Source: an uncultured Butyricimonas sp. (GTDB taxonomy: Bacteria; Bacteroidota; Bacteroidia; Bacteroidales; Marinifilaceae). Taken from it: a stretch of 64,000 nucleotides of DNA. Positions within the stretch are counted from its first letter, which is position 1. Every line of letters begins with the position of its first letter. The notes under the pieces are model-generated. The model saw only the letters and a list, made by a program, of their open reading frames with translations, was not told where the DNA came from and did not search any database. This document shows positions 7,871 to 16,753 of the stretch, in pieces. Where the stretch lies: the NCBI GenBank assembly GCA_944320555.1, contig CALUHX010000009.1, positions 1-64,000 of the forward strand, in the 5' to 3' direction. The position numbers and the translations under genes were made by a program.

Positions 7871-8500
7871 CTATTGTTGTTGACAATCCTCGTTGCCTTT
7901 TAAAACGGGCAGGCTGATGTGGTACTTGACGGCCACGAGGCGACACAGAATGACGCTTGCGGCCGTGATGAGCTGGGTGGCGATGTGCCCCGTGCCGACG
8001 GTCTCGCACAAATAGTAGAGGAAGCCCCCGACGATGCAGGCCAGGGCGTAAATGTCCTTTCTGAAAATCAAGGGGACCTCGTTGATGAAAATGTCGCGGA
8101 TGACGCCGCCCACGGCCCCCGTCACCATCCCCATGATGATGGCGACCCACATCGGGAACGACGCGTCGAGGCTTTTTTCTATGCCCACCACGGTGAACAG
8201 CCCCAATCCGATGGCGTCGAATATGAAAAACGTGTTGTTCAGCCGGATGACGTATCGGCCGAAACAGATGACGAAAAGCAGGGCGAGACCCGTGACGACG
8301 AGGTAAGAGGGTTGGTACATCCAAAACGGGGAATACCCCAGCATGATGTCGCGGATTGTGCCTCCCCCGATGGCCGTGGCGGCTCCCACGACATAGGCTC
8401 CGAACCAGTCGAACCGCTTGGCCGAGGCCAGCCGGATTCCGCTGATGGCGAATGCGAACGTTCCGACGTAGTCGATGACAGTGGTAAAATCGATGCTCAT
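7871..8500 (-). CDS. TRIC/YadS (UPF0126) family membrane protein
   Basis: A 209-residue, mostly hydrophobic protein with about seven membrane segments. It has the internal duplication typical of UPF0126/YadS: AIGGGTIRDIMLG in the first repeat and AVGGVIRDIFINE in the second, each a glycine-rich bend followed by Arg-Asp. Prokaryotic TRIC homologues form trimeric cation channels; some UPF0126 members are linked to glycine transport. The sequence does not settle the substrate. It lies upstream of, and in the same direction as, the menF-like operon, but a separate promoter box in the gap suggests the two need not be co-transcribed. Confidence 0.85.
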   Translation of the reverse strand: MSIDFTTVIDYVGTFAFAISGIRLASAKRFDWFGAYVVGAATAIGGGTIRDIMLGYSPFWMYQPSYLVVTGLALLFVICFGRYVIRLNNTFFIFDAIGLGLFTVVGIEKSLDASFPMWVAIIMGMVTGAVGGVIRDIFINEVPLIFRKDIYALACIVGGFLYYLCETVGTGHIATQLITAASVILCRLVAVKYHISLPVLKGNEDCQQQ

Positions 8501-8691
8501 TTTGTTTTGCTTTTAATTGTGGCGCGAAATTAAGCATCAATTCCGTAATTTTCAATGCCTGTCCTTTCCCGCTTCTGACGATTTCCTGAAAATGTGGACC
8601 GCGTTTCTTGGAAAAAGTTGACTTGTTTTTCTTCCGCTTGTTTTCCACGCTTGCACAGATTGTGTCCAGGTTGGCTCCAACTCTGATCCGA

Positions 8692-8717
8692 TTTACTCCG
8701 AGTTATCTCGGAGTAAA
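8692..8717. repeat. perfect 11-bp inverted repeat
   Basis: TTTACTCCGAG, a 4-base spacer TTAT, then CTCGGAGTAAA. No T-run follows on either strand, so it looks more like an operator or a cruciform than a terminator. It lies in the 220-base gene-free stretch upstream of the TRIC-type gene, next to the pseudogene block. Confidence 0.7.
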
Positions 8718-8859
8718 GAAGGTTTGTCATTGTGTCGGATTTTTTGGAATCAGTGCAAGAGGGAGAAAAGTGTGTGGGAAAAGTGGTTTCCCCCTCCGCT
8801 TCGGGAAGGAAATCCGGAAGGGAGGGGGAAGAAACACAGGATATGGTTTGTTCGCAAGG

Positions 8860-9194
8860 TTATCTCATTTGGCGGCGGAACCAGAGGACGCAGCCGCTGG
8901 CGAGCAGCAGGGCGGGGCATATCCATCTGAAGAAGAGGTTGGCCCATTTGGTGGTGGATGTCCCGCTCGCCGTGTCCGCTGAGGAAGGCCACGCTCGGGC
9001 TGCCGTCAATCATGGTATTCAGGGCCGCGGTGATTTCGGCTTTCGAGGGGTAGCGGTTGGAGCCGCTGAACATGCGGAGGAACACTTTCTGCCCGTTCTC
9101 CCGCTCGATGAGGCGCACGTGGCGGTTCTCCTCCTTCGAGAGGTCGACGCGCTCCCGGATTTGGGCGGGAGGTGACATATCCCAGCAGGGCGAT
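8860..9194 (-). pseudogene. GldG-like ABC-transporter auxiliary protein, internally deleted
   Basis: The minus strand encodes YPSKAEITAALNTMIDGSPS and VAFLSGHGERD, a motif of GldG-type gliding/ABC auxiliary proteins, then at about 8947 shifts frame into TTKWANLFFRWICPALLLAS and VLWFRRQMR plus stop, the usual C-terminal membrane anchor of such proteins. Several hundred residues between the two blocks are missing, as is the N-terminus, which is replaced by a TonB-receptor fragment. This is a deletion chimera, not a working gene. Confidence 0.65.
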
Positions 9195-9485
9195 GGAGAC
9201 GAGGTGTATTTCGTGTTTCTGAACACTTTGTCCAGCACGCTTTCCGCCGTCTCGTTATTGGCGCTGACGGATAGCCGTTTCATGTCGCGCACCTGGTCGT
9301 CGTTGTGGAAAAATTTGTAGGTGGTTTGTTTTTTTCAATTCGTCAAACAGCATGGAGAGTGTGACCTGTTTGAGATTTAATGTCACTCGCTGCGGCTCGT
9401 TTGGCACGCCTTTTGCTGTAAGACAAAATAGATTGGTTCCAATAATTGCCAATAAAACCACTCGGCAGAGGAATTTTAAAGGCAT
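9195..9485 (-). pseudogene. TonB-dependent receptor N-terminal (STN) remnant
   Basis: From an ATG at 9485 the minus strand encodes a signal peptide (MPLKFLCRVVLLAII) and an STN domain of FecR-linked SusC-type receptors (RVTLNLKQVTLSMLFDELKK). The frame breaks in a run of seven As at 9329-9335; removing one A restores TTYKFFHNDDQVRDMKRLSV and NNETAESVLDKVF. Soon after, the sequence becomes unrelated GldG-like coding sequence, so plug and barrel are missing. Confidence 0.75.
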
Positions 9486-9529
9486 ACTTAGTAATGCACT
9501 GTTTTTTTCATACTTTTGTAGTATTAAAT

Positions 9530-9871
9530 TTATAATAAATGTAAAGTAGCAAGGAAGCATCTGATGTTGGTCGCACGGGTGCTTCTTCTACTTTTTTTCA
9601 AGATTACTCTATCTTTTTCCATGCTATATGTTATGTCCAAATGGGTGCATAAAACTTGCATCGCCATGTGGATGTCCTCTTCATCAAATTCGCCGCTAAA
9701 GGCTTGGGGAAATGTTTCCCCGGTTTGGTTCTCGATGGTGACTCCGTACCATCTTTCCAGTTTCCAGACTACATCGTTAAATGGTTCATGCTTGATGGAC
9801 AAGATGCCGTCTTTCCATTTGACTTTCTCCGCCGCATTGACAAGCACCACTGTCGTTTGTTGCTTATTCAT
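9530..9871 (-). pseudogene. FecR anti-sigma factor C-terminal remnant
   Basis: Codes for VVLVNAAEKVKWKDGILS, KLERWYGVTIENQ, FSGEFDEEDIHMAMQVL and DRVILKK, the C-terminal domain of Bacteroidota FecR proteins. The N-terminal cytoplasmic and membrane part is absent; the homology begins just beyond the mutB terminator. The order FecR then TonB receptor is normal, so this is the scar of a lost sigma/anti-sigma/SusC locus. Confidence 0.75.
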
Positions 9872-9891
9872 GTCATAGATACGCGAGTTCG

Positions 9892-9929
9892 GGATAAAAA
9901 AACAGGGACGCATGGCCACGCGTCCCTGT
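9892..9929 (-). terminator. intrinsic terminator of mutB
   Basis: Stem ACAGGGACGC / GCGTCCCTGT around a short loop, followed on the minus strand by seven T, 19 bases after the mutB stop. Confidence 0.85.
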
Positions 9930-9947
9930 CTATGATGGGAAAGTTTT

Positions 9948-12110
9948 TTAAGCTTCTTTTTTGGCCATTTCCATGAGAATGTTCAATACTTGGATGGCGC
10001 TCTTGGAAACTTTGGTGCCGGGGCCGAAGATGGCGACTGCTCCCGCGTCAAACAGGAACTGATAGTCTTGGTGGGGAATCACACCGCCCACGAAAACGAG
10101 AATGTCTTCCCGTCCGAGTTTCTTCAGTTCGTTGATGACGGCCGGAACGAGCGTCTTGTGTCCTGCGGCCAGCGAGGAAACGCCGATTGCGTGCACGTCG
10201 TTCTCGACGGCCTGCTTGGCGGTCTCTTCTGGGGTTTGGAACAACGGTCCCATGTCCACGTCGAAGCCAATGTCGGCAAAGCCGGTGGCGACAACCTTGG
10301 CTCCACGGTCGTGTCCGTCCTGGCCCATCTTGGCAATCATGATACGCGGACGACGTCCCGTCATTTCCGCAAATTGGTTGGCTAATTCCTTGGCGTGGTT
10401 GAAGTCCTCGTCTTCCTTGGCCACGCTCGAATATACTCCGCTCACGGTTCTGATAACAGCTTTATAACGTCCTACAACTTTTTCACACGCGTAAGAGATT
10501 TCTCCCAACGAAGCTCTCTTCTTGGCTGCGTCCACGGCCAGTTCCAGCAGGTTGCCTTCGCCGGTCTCGGCGCAACGGGTGATGGCGTCCAGCGCGGCGT
10601 CCACCTCGGCCTGGTTGCGGTTGGCGCGCAATTCTTGCAGACGGCGGATTTGTGCCTCGCGCACGGCGGTGTTGTCCACTTCGAGAATGTCGATGGGGTC
10701 CTCTTTGTCCAGACGGTACTTGTTCGTGCCCACGATGGTCTGCTCGCCGCTGTCGATGCGGGCTTGCGTGCGGGCCGCGGCCTCCTCGATGCGGAGTTTC
10801 GGAATTCCGGATTCAATGGCCTTGGCCATGCCGCCCAGTTTCTCGACTTCTTGGATGTGGGCCCAGGCTTTGTGAACCAGCTCGTTGGTCAGGCTCTCCA
10901 CATAGTAGGAACCACCCCACGGGTCGATGGCGCGGCAAACCGTGGTCTCGTCTTGGATGTAGATTTGCGTGTTGCGGGCGATGCGGGCGGAGAAGTCGGT
11001 CGGCAATGCGATGGCCTCGTCCAACGCGTTGGTGTGCAACGACTGCGTGTGTCCCAGAGCGGCTCCCATGGCCTCGATGCAGGTGCGTCCCACGTTGTTG
11101 AACGGGTCTTGCTCCGTCAACGACCATCCGGATGTCTGGCAGTGCGTGCGCAACGCCAGAGATTTCGGGTTCTTCGGATTGAACTGTTTTACAATCTTCG
11201 CCCACAACAGACGTCCCGCTCTCATCTTGGCGATTTCCATGAAGTGGTTCATGCCGATTGCCCAGAAGAAGGACAAGCGGGGCGCGAAGGCGTCGATGTC
11301 CAGCCCTGCGTTGATACCCGTGCGCAAGTATTCCAATCCGTCCGCCAGCGTGTAGGCAAGCTCGATGTCGGCTGTCGCGCCGGCTTCTTGCATGTGGTAG
11401 CCGGAGATGGAGATGGAGTTGAACTTGGGCATGTATTTGGACGTGTATTCGAAAATGTCGGCGATAATCTTCATCGAGAACTTCGGAGGATAAATATAGG
11501 TGTTACGCACCATGAACTCCTTCAGAATGTCGTTCTGGATGGTTCCGGACAATTGCTCGAGAGAGGCTCCTTGTTCCAGCCCGGCGACAATGTAGAATGC
11601 CAACACGGGAAGAACGGCCCCGTTCATTGTCATGGAAACTGACATCTTGTCCAACGGAATCTGGTCGAACAGGATTTCCATGTCCATGATGGAATCCACG
11701 GCCACGCCCGCCTTGCCGACATCGCCGATCACGCGGGGATGGTCAGAGTCGTATCCTCTGTGGGTGGCCAAGTCGAACGCCACGGAAAGTCCCTTTTGCC
11801 CGGCTGCCAGGTTGCGGCGGTAGAACGCGTTGGACTCCTCCGCGGTGGAGAACCCGGCGTATTGGCGGATTGTCCACGGACGCAACGGATACATGGCCGA
11901 GTACGGGCCGCGCAAATAAGGCGGAATACCGGACACGTAGTTCAAGTGTTCCATGTTTTGAATGTCCTCTTCCGTGTACACGGGTTTTACCGGTATCAGT
12001 TCCGGTGTCATCCAGTTTTTCTCGATGTGGTTAGCTTTCTCCCACTCGCTGGCGGAAGTGGCGAGTTTTTGGGATGACTTGATATCTATGTCTTTGAAAT
12101 TCGGTTTCAT
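9948..12110 (-). CDS. mutB: methylmalonyl-CoA mutase large subunit
   Basis: A 720-residue adenosylcobalamin-dependent subunit that interconverts succinyl-CoA and (R)-methylmalonyl-CoA, a step in propionate formation from succinate in Bacteroidales. The TIM-barrel half has [20 protein letters not shown] and [18 protein letters not shown]. The C-terminal cobalamin domain has the D-x-H-x-x-G motif in [12 protein letters not shown], then SSLAAGHK and FVGGVIP. Full length. It follows mutA by 25 bases in the same operon and ends in a strong terminator. B12 dependence links it to nrdJ and the cobalamin riboswitch elsewhere in the window. Confidence 0.97.
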   Translation of the reverse strand: MKPNFKDIDIKSSQKLATSASEWEKANHIEKNWMTPELIPVKPVYTEEDIQNMEHLNYVSGIPPYLRGPYSAMYPLRPWTIRQYAGFSTAEESNAFYRRNLAAGQKGLSVAFDLATHRGYDSDHPRVIGDVGKAGVAVDSIMDMEILFDQIPLDKMSVSMTMNGAVLPVLAFYIVAGLEQGASLEQLSGTIQNDILKEFMVRNTYIYPPKFSMKIIADIFEYTSKYMPKFNSISISGYHMQEAGATADIELAYTLADGLEYLRTGINAGLDIDAFAPRLSFFWAIGMNHFMEIAKMRAGRLLWAKIVKQFNPKNPKSLALRTHCQTSGWSLTEQDPFNNVGRTCIEAMGAALGHTQSLHTNALDEAIALPTDFSARIARNTQIYIQDETTVCRAIDPWGGSYYVESLTNELVHKAWAHIQEVEKLGGMAKAIESGIPKLRIEEAAARTQARIDSGEQTIVGTNKYRLDKEDPIDILEVDNTAVREAQIRRLQELRANRNQAEVDAALDAITRCAETGEGNLLELAVDAAKKRASLGEISYACEKVVGRYKAVIRTVSGVYSSVAKEDEDFNHAKELANQFAEMTGRRPRIMIAKMGQDGHDRGAKVVATGFADIGFDVDMGPLFQTPEETAKQAVENDVHAIGVSSLAAGHKTLVPAVINELKKLGREDILVFVGGVIPHQDYQFLFDAGAVAIFGPGTKVSKSAIQVLNILMEMAKKEA

Positions 12111-12135
12111 CTTCTAATACTCTAAAATCGTCAAA

Positions 12136-14016
12136 TTATTTAATTCCCAACATTTCCTGGTAATTCTTCAGGTCTTCCAGCACGTTGCATTTCACGTGGA
12201 TGAAGTGCTTCAGTCCGGCTTCCTCCAGTTGGGGTCTTGATTCCGGATTGCCTGCCACCACGAGAATGGCTTTGTCCTTCAATGCGGCATAAATCTCGGG
12301 AGCGATGGTCGCGTACTCGTCGTCCGAGCTGCAGATTACCACGATGTCCGCTTTATTGTCGAGGCAAGCCTTGACGCCTTCCTCCACCGTCTTGAACCCG
12401 TTGTTGCTGATGACCTGGAATCCGGCGCAGGCGAAGAAGTTGCAAGCGAATTGGGCTCTTGCGATGCGCATGGCCAGGTTGCCCATCGGGAACATGTAAA
12501 CCACCGGACGGCGGCCGTGTTCCTTGGCGAACATGTCGGTCTTCAAGCGCATGGCCTCGAAGGCCTGCGTTCCGCGGTAGGGCTTCAATGTCTCCACGGT
12601 GGCTCCCTCTGCCGTGTGGTCTTCCGGTTTCAGCACGCAGTCGCAAAGAGTGTCCTCGATTTTCTCGTTGAAATTGGGGAACTGGTTCGTGCCCAAGAAA
12701 TTCTCCTTGCGGTTGGCGATGTCCTGGTCTCTCTTTTGAGCGGTGGCCTTGACGGCGGCTTGAACGAAGCCTTTCTCGATGGCCTTGATCATGCCTCCTT
12801 GCTCCTGCACTTCCAGGAACAGTTTCCAGGCGGCCTCGGCGATGTATTCCGTCAGCTCCTCGATGTAATAAGAGCCTCCGGCGGCGTCGACGATTTTGTC
12901 GAAGTGGGCCTCCTCTTTCAGCAGCAACTGTTGGTTGCGGGCGATTCGCTCGCCCAACTCGGACGGGTGGCACTCGAACGCGTAGTCGTACGGATGAACC
13001 GTGAACGAGTCAACTCCGCCGATGGCCGCGGACATGGATTCCGTCTGCGTGCGCAGCATGTTCACGTAGGCGTCGTAAACCGTCTTGTTCCATTCCGACG
13101 TCTCCGCATGGATGTTCATCTTGCAAACGCAGTCGCAGCAAGGATTGTAGGCTTTCACGATTTTCGCCCACAAGTAGCGGGCCGCTCTCAATTTGGCGAT
13201 TTCCATGAAATATTTGGAGCCGATGGCGAAATGGAAACGCATGCGCGGGGCGACGTCCTTCACGTCCATTCCGGCGTCCGTCAGTTTGTCGAGGTATTCC
13301 ACTCCGGCGGCCAGGCTGAATCCGAGTTCTTGCACGATGGACGCGCCCGAGTTGTTGAAGTGCAGGCCGCCCACCTCGATGCTCTTGAAGTTCTTCATGG
13401 AGGCGGTGCTTTCCGTGGTCTCCTTTACCACGTGGAAAGGATTCGGGTCGCAGAATTTGCCTTCCAGCAACAATTTGCTAATCGGGTCGATGTTGATTCC
13501 GCCGCGGATTTTTTCCGGGTCGATACCGCGCTCGGACACTACTTCCTGGAACATCTTCAGGATGGCCACCTTGTTGCAGCACAGCGTGAAGTTCACTTCC
13601 ACGCACTCCAGGCAGATGTCTTTCAACAACGTCTCCATGTCCGCCTTCGTGAAATTCTTGCAGTTCGTCATCACGAATCCCAATGAATCCACGCCCCGGT
13701 TCAACACGTCCAGCGCTTTCCGGTTGGCCTCCGCCGCGTCTTCCACCACGATGTCCTGGCGCACAAACCAATTGTTGTTGTCCTTCTTGTTGCCTCTCAC
13801 GAAAGGAAACTCTCCCGGGAAGCATTCCAGATTCTTGAGGTCTTTCATGTTTTCCAACCGGTACATCGGCTGCACGTTGAAGCCCTCGTTTGTTCTCCAA
13901 ACCAGCTTTTTGTTGAAGTCAGCCCCTTTGAGGTCTGCGGTGACTTTGTCCAGCCACTCCTGGGTCGTGGTCGGCGCAAACTCACTGAAAAGCTTTTCGT
14001 TTACATTCTCTGCCAT
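12136..14016 (-). CDS. mutA: methylmalonyl-CoA mutase small subunit
   Basis: A 626-residue non-catalytic partner of MutB. It keeps the barrel and Rossmann-like C-terminal fold (RRPVVYMFPMGNLAMRIARA, FACAGFQVISNNGFKTVEEG) but lacks the D-x-H-x-x-G cobalamin motif, as expected for the small subunit. The cysteine-rich NPCCDCVCKMNIH segment sits where MutB has the [19 protein letters not shown] region. First gene of the mutAB operon; the 148-base gap to the divergent ddh gene holds its promoter. Confidence 0.95.
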   Translation of the reverse strand: MAENVNEKLFSEFAPTTTQEWLDKVTADLKGADFNKKLVWRTNEGFNVQPMYRLENMKDLKNLECFPGEFPFVRGNKKDNNNWFVRQDIVVEDAAEANRKALDVLNRGVDSLGFVMTNCKNFTKADMETLLKDICLECVEVNFTLCCNKVAILKMFQEVVSERGIDPEKIRGGINIDPISKLLLEGKFCDPNPFHVVKETTESTASMKNFKSIEVGGLHFNNSGASIVQELGFSLAAGVEYLDKLTDAGMDVKDVAPRMRFHFAIGSKYFMEIAKLRAARYLWAKIVKAYNPCCDCVCKMNIHAETSEWNKTVYDAYVNMLRTQTESMSAAIGGVDSFTVHPYDYAFECHPSELGERIARNQQLLLKEEAHFDKIVDAAGGSYYIEELTEYIAEAAWKLFLEVQEQGGMIKAIEKGFVQAAVKATAQKRDQDIANRKENFLGTNQFPNFNEKIEDTLCDCVLKPEDHTAEGATVETLKPYRGTQAFEAMRLKTDMFAKEHGRRPVVYMFPMGNLAMRIARAQFACNFFACAGFQVISNNGFKTVEEGVKACLDNKADIVVICSSDDEYATIAPEIYAALKDKAILVVAGNPESRPQLEEAGLKHFIHVKCNVLEDLKNYQEMLGIK

Positions 14017-14068
14017 AATAAGTTTTTATGTATTTGTTACGTAACTGTTTGTTGGTAAAAACCAAAGA

Positions 14069-14076
14069 CAAAATTA
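14069..14076 (-). promoter_or_regulatory. -7 box of the mutAB operon
   Basis: TAATTTTG on the minus strand, exact TAnnTTTG, 52 bases before the mutA start in the mutA/ddh divergent gap. Confidence 0.5.
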
Positions 14077-14164
14077 GACCTTTCCCGCAATAAAAAAAAG
14101 AATTTCTTCTTTATTTCGCATTTTCTTGCGTTCTTTGTAGTGTCAAACATAAAGCAAAAAACAA

Positions 14165-15061
14165 ATGAAAAAGATTAGAGTAGCTGTTGTGGGCTACGGA
14201 AACATCGGCCACTATGTGCTGGATGCCCTCCGTGAAGCCCCTGATTTTGAGTTGGCGGGAGTCGTCCGTCGCGACCCTTCCCGCGTGCCCGCCGAGTTGG
14301 GAAACATTCCCGTGGTCGCTGACATCGCCGCCCTTTCCGGCGTGGATGTCGCCATATTGTGTACTCCGTCCCGGAAAGTCGAGGAATACGCTTCCCGGAT
14401 TCTGGCCCAAGGAATCAACACTGTCGACAGTTTCGACATCCACACGGACATCCCCGGTGTCTATGAGCGCCTGGGGAAAATCGCCGAGGCGCATGGAAAA
14501 GTGTCCGTCCTCTCCGCCGGATGGGACCCTGGTTCCGACTCCGTCGTGCGCGCCCTCTTGGAGGCCTGCGCCCCGAAAGGCATCACGTACACCAACTTCG
14601 GTCCCGGCATGAGCATGGGCCACACCGTGGCGGTGAAAGCCGTCCCCGGCGTGAAAGCCGCCCTCTCGATGACCATCCCCGTCGGCACGGGCATCCATCG
14701 CCGCATGGTCTATGTGGAATTGGAGGAAGGCGCGGACTTCGCCGCCGTGGCCGACGCCATTAAAACGGACCCCTATTTCGCGCACGACGAGACCCACGTG
14801 CGCCAGGTGGAAAGCGTCGACGCGCTGAAAGACATGGGCCACGGCGTGAACCTCACCCGCAAAGGCGTTTCCGGCCGCACGCAAAACCAGCTCTTCGAGT
14901 TCAACATGCGCATCAACAACCCGGCCCTGACCGCCCAGATTCTCGTGGGAGCGGCCCGCGCCGCCATGCGCCAGCGTCCCGGCTGCTACACCCTTATCGA
15001 GATTCCGGTGGTGGACCTCCTGCCCGGCGAGCGTAAGGAATGGGTGCGCCGTCTGGTGTGA
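14165..15061 (+). CDS. ddh: meso-diaminopimelate D-dehydrogenase
   Basis: A 298-residue NADP-dependent enzyme that makes meso-diaminopimelate from tetrahydrodipicolinate in one step, for lysine and peptidoglycan. The Rossmann motif [17 protein letters not shown] is at the N-terminus. The family blocks [42 protein letters not shown] and [20 protein letters not shown] are all present. Divergent from mutA across a 148-base promoter region. It is followed by the large palindrome at 15080-15265, which may end its transcript. Confidence 0.95.
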   Translation: MKKIRVAVVGYGNIGHYVLDALREAPDFELAGVVRRDPSRVPAELGNIPVVADIAALSGVDVAILCTPSRKVEEYASRILAQGINTVDSFDIHTDIPGVYERLGKIAEAHGKVSVLSAGWDPGSDSVVRALLEACAPKGITYTNFGPGMSMGHTVAVKAVPGVKAALSMTIPVGTGIHRRMVYVELEEGADFAAVADAIKTDPYFAHDETHVRQVESVDALKDMGHGVNLTRKGVSGRTQNQLFEFNMRINNPALTAQILVGAARAAMRQRPGCYTLIEIPVVDLLPGERKEWVRRLV

Positions 15062-15079
15062 TTTCCCCGGTTGAATAGG

Positions 15080-15265
15080 GCGCGTTCATGGCGTCCTTAG
15101 GGTGTGTTCATGGTGTGCTTAGGGTATACAGCCAATGCGCCTTTGCGTCACAGTCGTTTCACAGCCACCCAATTGAGCGGCTGTGAAACGACTGTGACAG
15201 GAGCGTGTATTGACCGTATACCCTAAACACATATTGTACGTACCCTTAACGCACTATGACCGCGC
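15080..15265. repeat. 186-bp gap-free imperfect palindrome
   Basis: Both arms are symmetric about 15172.5 without any gap. The inner arms are perfect for 19 bp (15148-15166 with 15179-15197; TCACAGTCGTTTCACAGCC), the middle arms perfect for 11 bp (15119-15129 with 15216-15226; TTAGGGTATAC), and the outer 39 bases of each arm are partly complementary. The left arm also holds a diverged tandem repeat with CTTAGGGT. It starts 19 bases after ddh. It could be a MITE-like element or a very long transcript-ending hairpin. Confidence 0.85.
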
Positions 15266-15394
15266 ACGGAGGAATCTTTTGCGGAGCGTCGTTTCCCCAA
15301 GGATTTTTCCTTGCGCCCCGAATGAGGCGCGGAGGAGGTTTGTTAATTGATGTTTATTCTGCGGAAGGGGGAGGTGTTTCCCATCGAATTGTTG

Positions 15395-15402
15395 TACCTT
15401 TG
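15395..15402 (+). promoter_or_regulatory. -7 box of tsaC-tsaB
   Basis: TACCTTTG, exact TAnnTTTG, 28 bases before the tsaC ATG. The -33 element is weak (TTT near 15377). Confidence 0.5.
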
Positions 15403-15430
15403 ACATCATAGAAATTAGCTGTTATTGGAA

Positions 15431-16006
15431 ATGGACACATTGAAATTGAAGGAAGAGATACAGAAGGCGTGTAAAGTGCTGAACGATGGAGGGCTTATCC
15501 TCTATCCCACGGACACGATTTGGGGAATCGGTTGCGACGCCACGAACGAGGAGGCCGTGCGGCGGGTGTACGAGTTGAAGCGGCGCGACGACTCGAAGGC
15601 CATGCTCGTCTTGCTCGACGACGTGGGGCGGCTGCCCTCCTACGTGGACATGCCCGATGTGGCCTACGACCTGCTGGAGGCGGCGGACAAGCCGATGACG
15701 ATTGTTTATCCCGGGGCGAAAAACTTGGCCCTCAACCTGATAGCCGATGACGGCACGATAGGCATACGGGTGACGAAGGAAGCCTTCTCCTGCGGCATGA
15801 TAGCCCGCTTTCGGCGGCCTGTGGTGTCCACTTCGGCCAACATCAGCGGGAAGCCTTCGCCGCGGTGTTTTGCCGAGATTGGCGAGGAGGTGAAAAACGG
15901 GGTGGACTACATCGTGGATTTCCGGCGGGAAGAGTCGGGCAATCCGGCCCCGTCGAGCGTTATCAAGTTGGGCAGGGGGGGAGAGATTCAAATTATCAGA
16001 AAATAA
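15431..16006 (+). CDS. tsaC: L-threonylcarbamoyladenylate synthase
   Basis: A 191-residue YrdC/Sua5-fold protein that makes threonylcarbamoyl-AMP from threonine, bicarbonate and ATP, the first step of tRNA t6A37 modification. Motifs: GGLILYPTDTIWGIGCDA, ELKRRDDSKAMLVLL, and RRPVVSTSANISGKPSP. The ATG at 15431 is chosen over an in-frame TTG six bases upstream because it gives the standard start MDTLKLKEE. It precedes tsaB by 11 bases, so two t6A-pathway genes form one operon. Confidence 0.93.
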   Translation: MDTLKLKEEIQKACKVLNDGGLILYPTDTIWGIGCDATNEEAVRRVYELKRRDDSKAMLVLLDDVGRLPSYVDMPDVAYDLLEAADKPMTIVYPGAKNLALNLIADDGTIGIRVTKEAFSCGMIARFRRPVVSTSANISGKPSPRCFAEIGEEVKNGVDYIVDFRREESGNPAPSSVIKLGRGGEIQIIRK

Positions 16007-16017
16007 AGAATAAGCGT

Positions 16018-16704
16018 ATGGCGTTGATATTAAACATTGACACGGCCACCGAGGTGTGTTCCGTGGCGCTTGCCCGGGACGGTCGTCTGGTGGCGGTGAA
16101 AGAGAATGGAGAAGGTTTGAACCACTCGACGCTTTTGGGCGTGTATGTGGACGAGGTGTTGCGGGAAGCCCGGCTGTCGGCCGCCGACTTGGACGCCGTG
16201 GCGGTGAGCATGGGCCCGGGGTCCTACACGGGCTTGCGCATCGGGGTGTCGTTGGCGAAGGGGCTTTGCTTCGGCGCGGAGAAGCCGCTGATTGCCGTGG
16301 GCACGTTGAACGCCTTGGCCCACGCGGCGATAGAGCGGACGGGACTGGAGGCGTTGTATTGCCCGATGATTGACGCCCGCCGGATGGAGGTTTACACGGC
16401 GGTGTTCGACCGGCAGGAGCGGTTGACGCGGGATATCGAGGCGGTTGTCGTGGACGAGCGTTCTTTCTCGGACCTTCTGGCGGCGGGACCGGTTTGCTTT
16501 TTCGGCAACGGGAGCGACAAAGTCCGGGGCGTGCTGTCTCATCCGAACGCCCGCTTCGTGAGCGGCGTGACCACTTCCGCCTTGAACATGACCGCCCTCT
16601 CGGAGCAGAAATTCGCCGCCTCCGATTTTGTGGACGTCGCCTATTTCGAGCCGTTCTATCTGAAAGACTTCGTGGCCACCGTCCCCAAACACAAGGTGCT
16701 GTGA
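16018..16704 (+). CDS. tsaB: t6A tRNA modification protein TsaB
   Basis: A 228-residue ASKHA-fold protein that partners with TsaD to transfer the threonylcarbamoyl group to tRNA A37. The start ILNIDTATEVCSVALARDG, the segment LNHSTLLGVYVDEVL (with the H-S/T feature), and SMGPGSYTGLRIGVSLAKGL identify it. ATG at 16018 gives normal length; the long upstream frame is an out-of-frame shadow of tsaC. It ends 17 bases before a strong bidirectional terminator. Confidence 0.95.
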   Translation: MALILNIDTATEVCSVALARDGRLVAVKENGEGLNHSTLLGVYVDEVLREARLSAADLDAVAVSMGPGSYTGLRIGVSLAKGLCFGAEKPLIAVGTLNALAHAAIERTGLEALYCPMIDARRMEVYTAVFDRQERLTRDIEAVVVDERSFSDLLAAGPVCFFGNGSDKVRGVLSHPNARFVSGVTTSALNMTALSEQKFAASDFVDVAYFEPFYLKDFVATVPKHKVL

Positions 16705-16720
16705 GCGACTGTTTAGAAAT

Positions 16721-16753
16721 AAAAAATGGAGGCGGAAGCCTCCATTTTTTTGT
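16721..16753. terminator. bidirectional terminator between tsaB and the lipoprotein gene
   Basis: Stem AAAAAATGGAGGC / GCCTCCATTTTTT with a 4-base loop GGAA; A- and T-runs on both sides serve tsaB (plus) and the minus-strand gene ending at 16754. Confidence 0.9.

Noticed and set aside
10395..11642. 415-codon plus-strand open frame opposite mutB
   Set aside because: Antisense shadow; the minus strand encodes full-length mutB with cobalamin motif.
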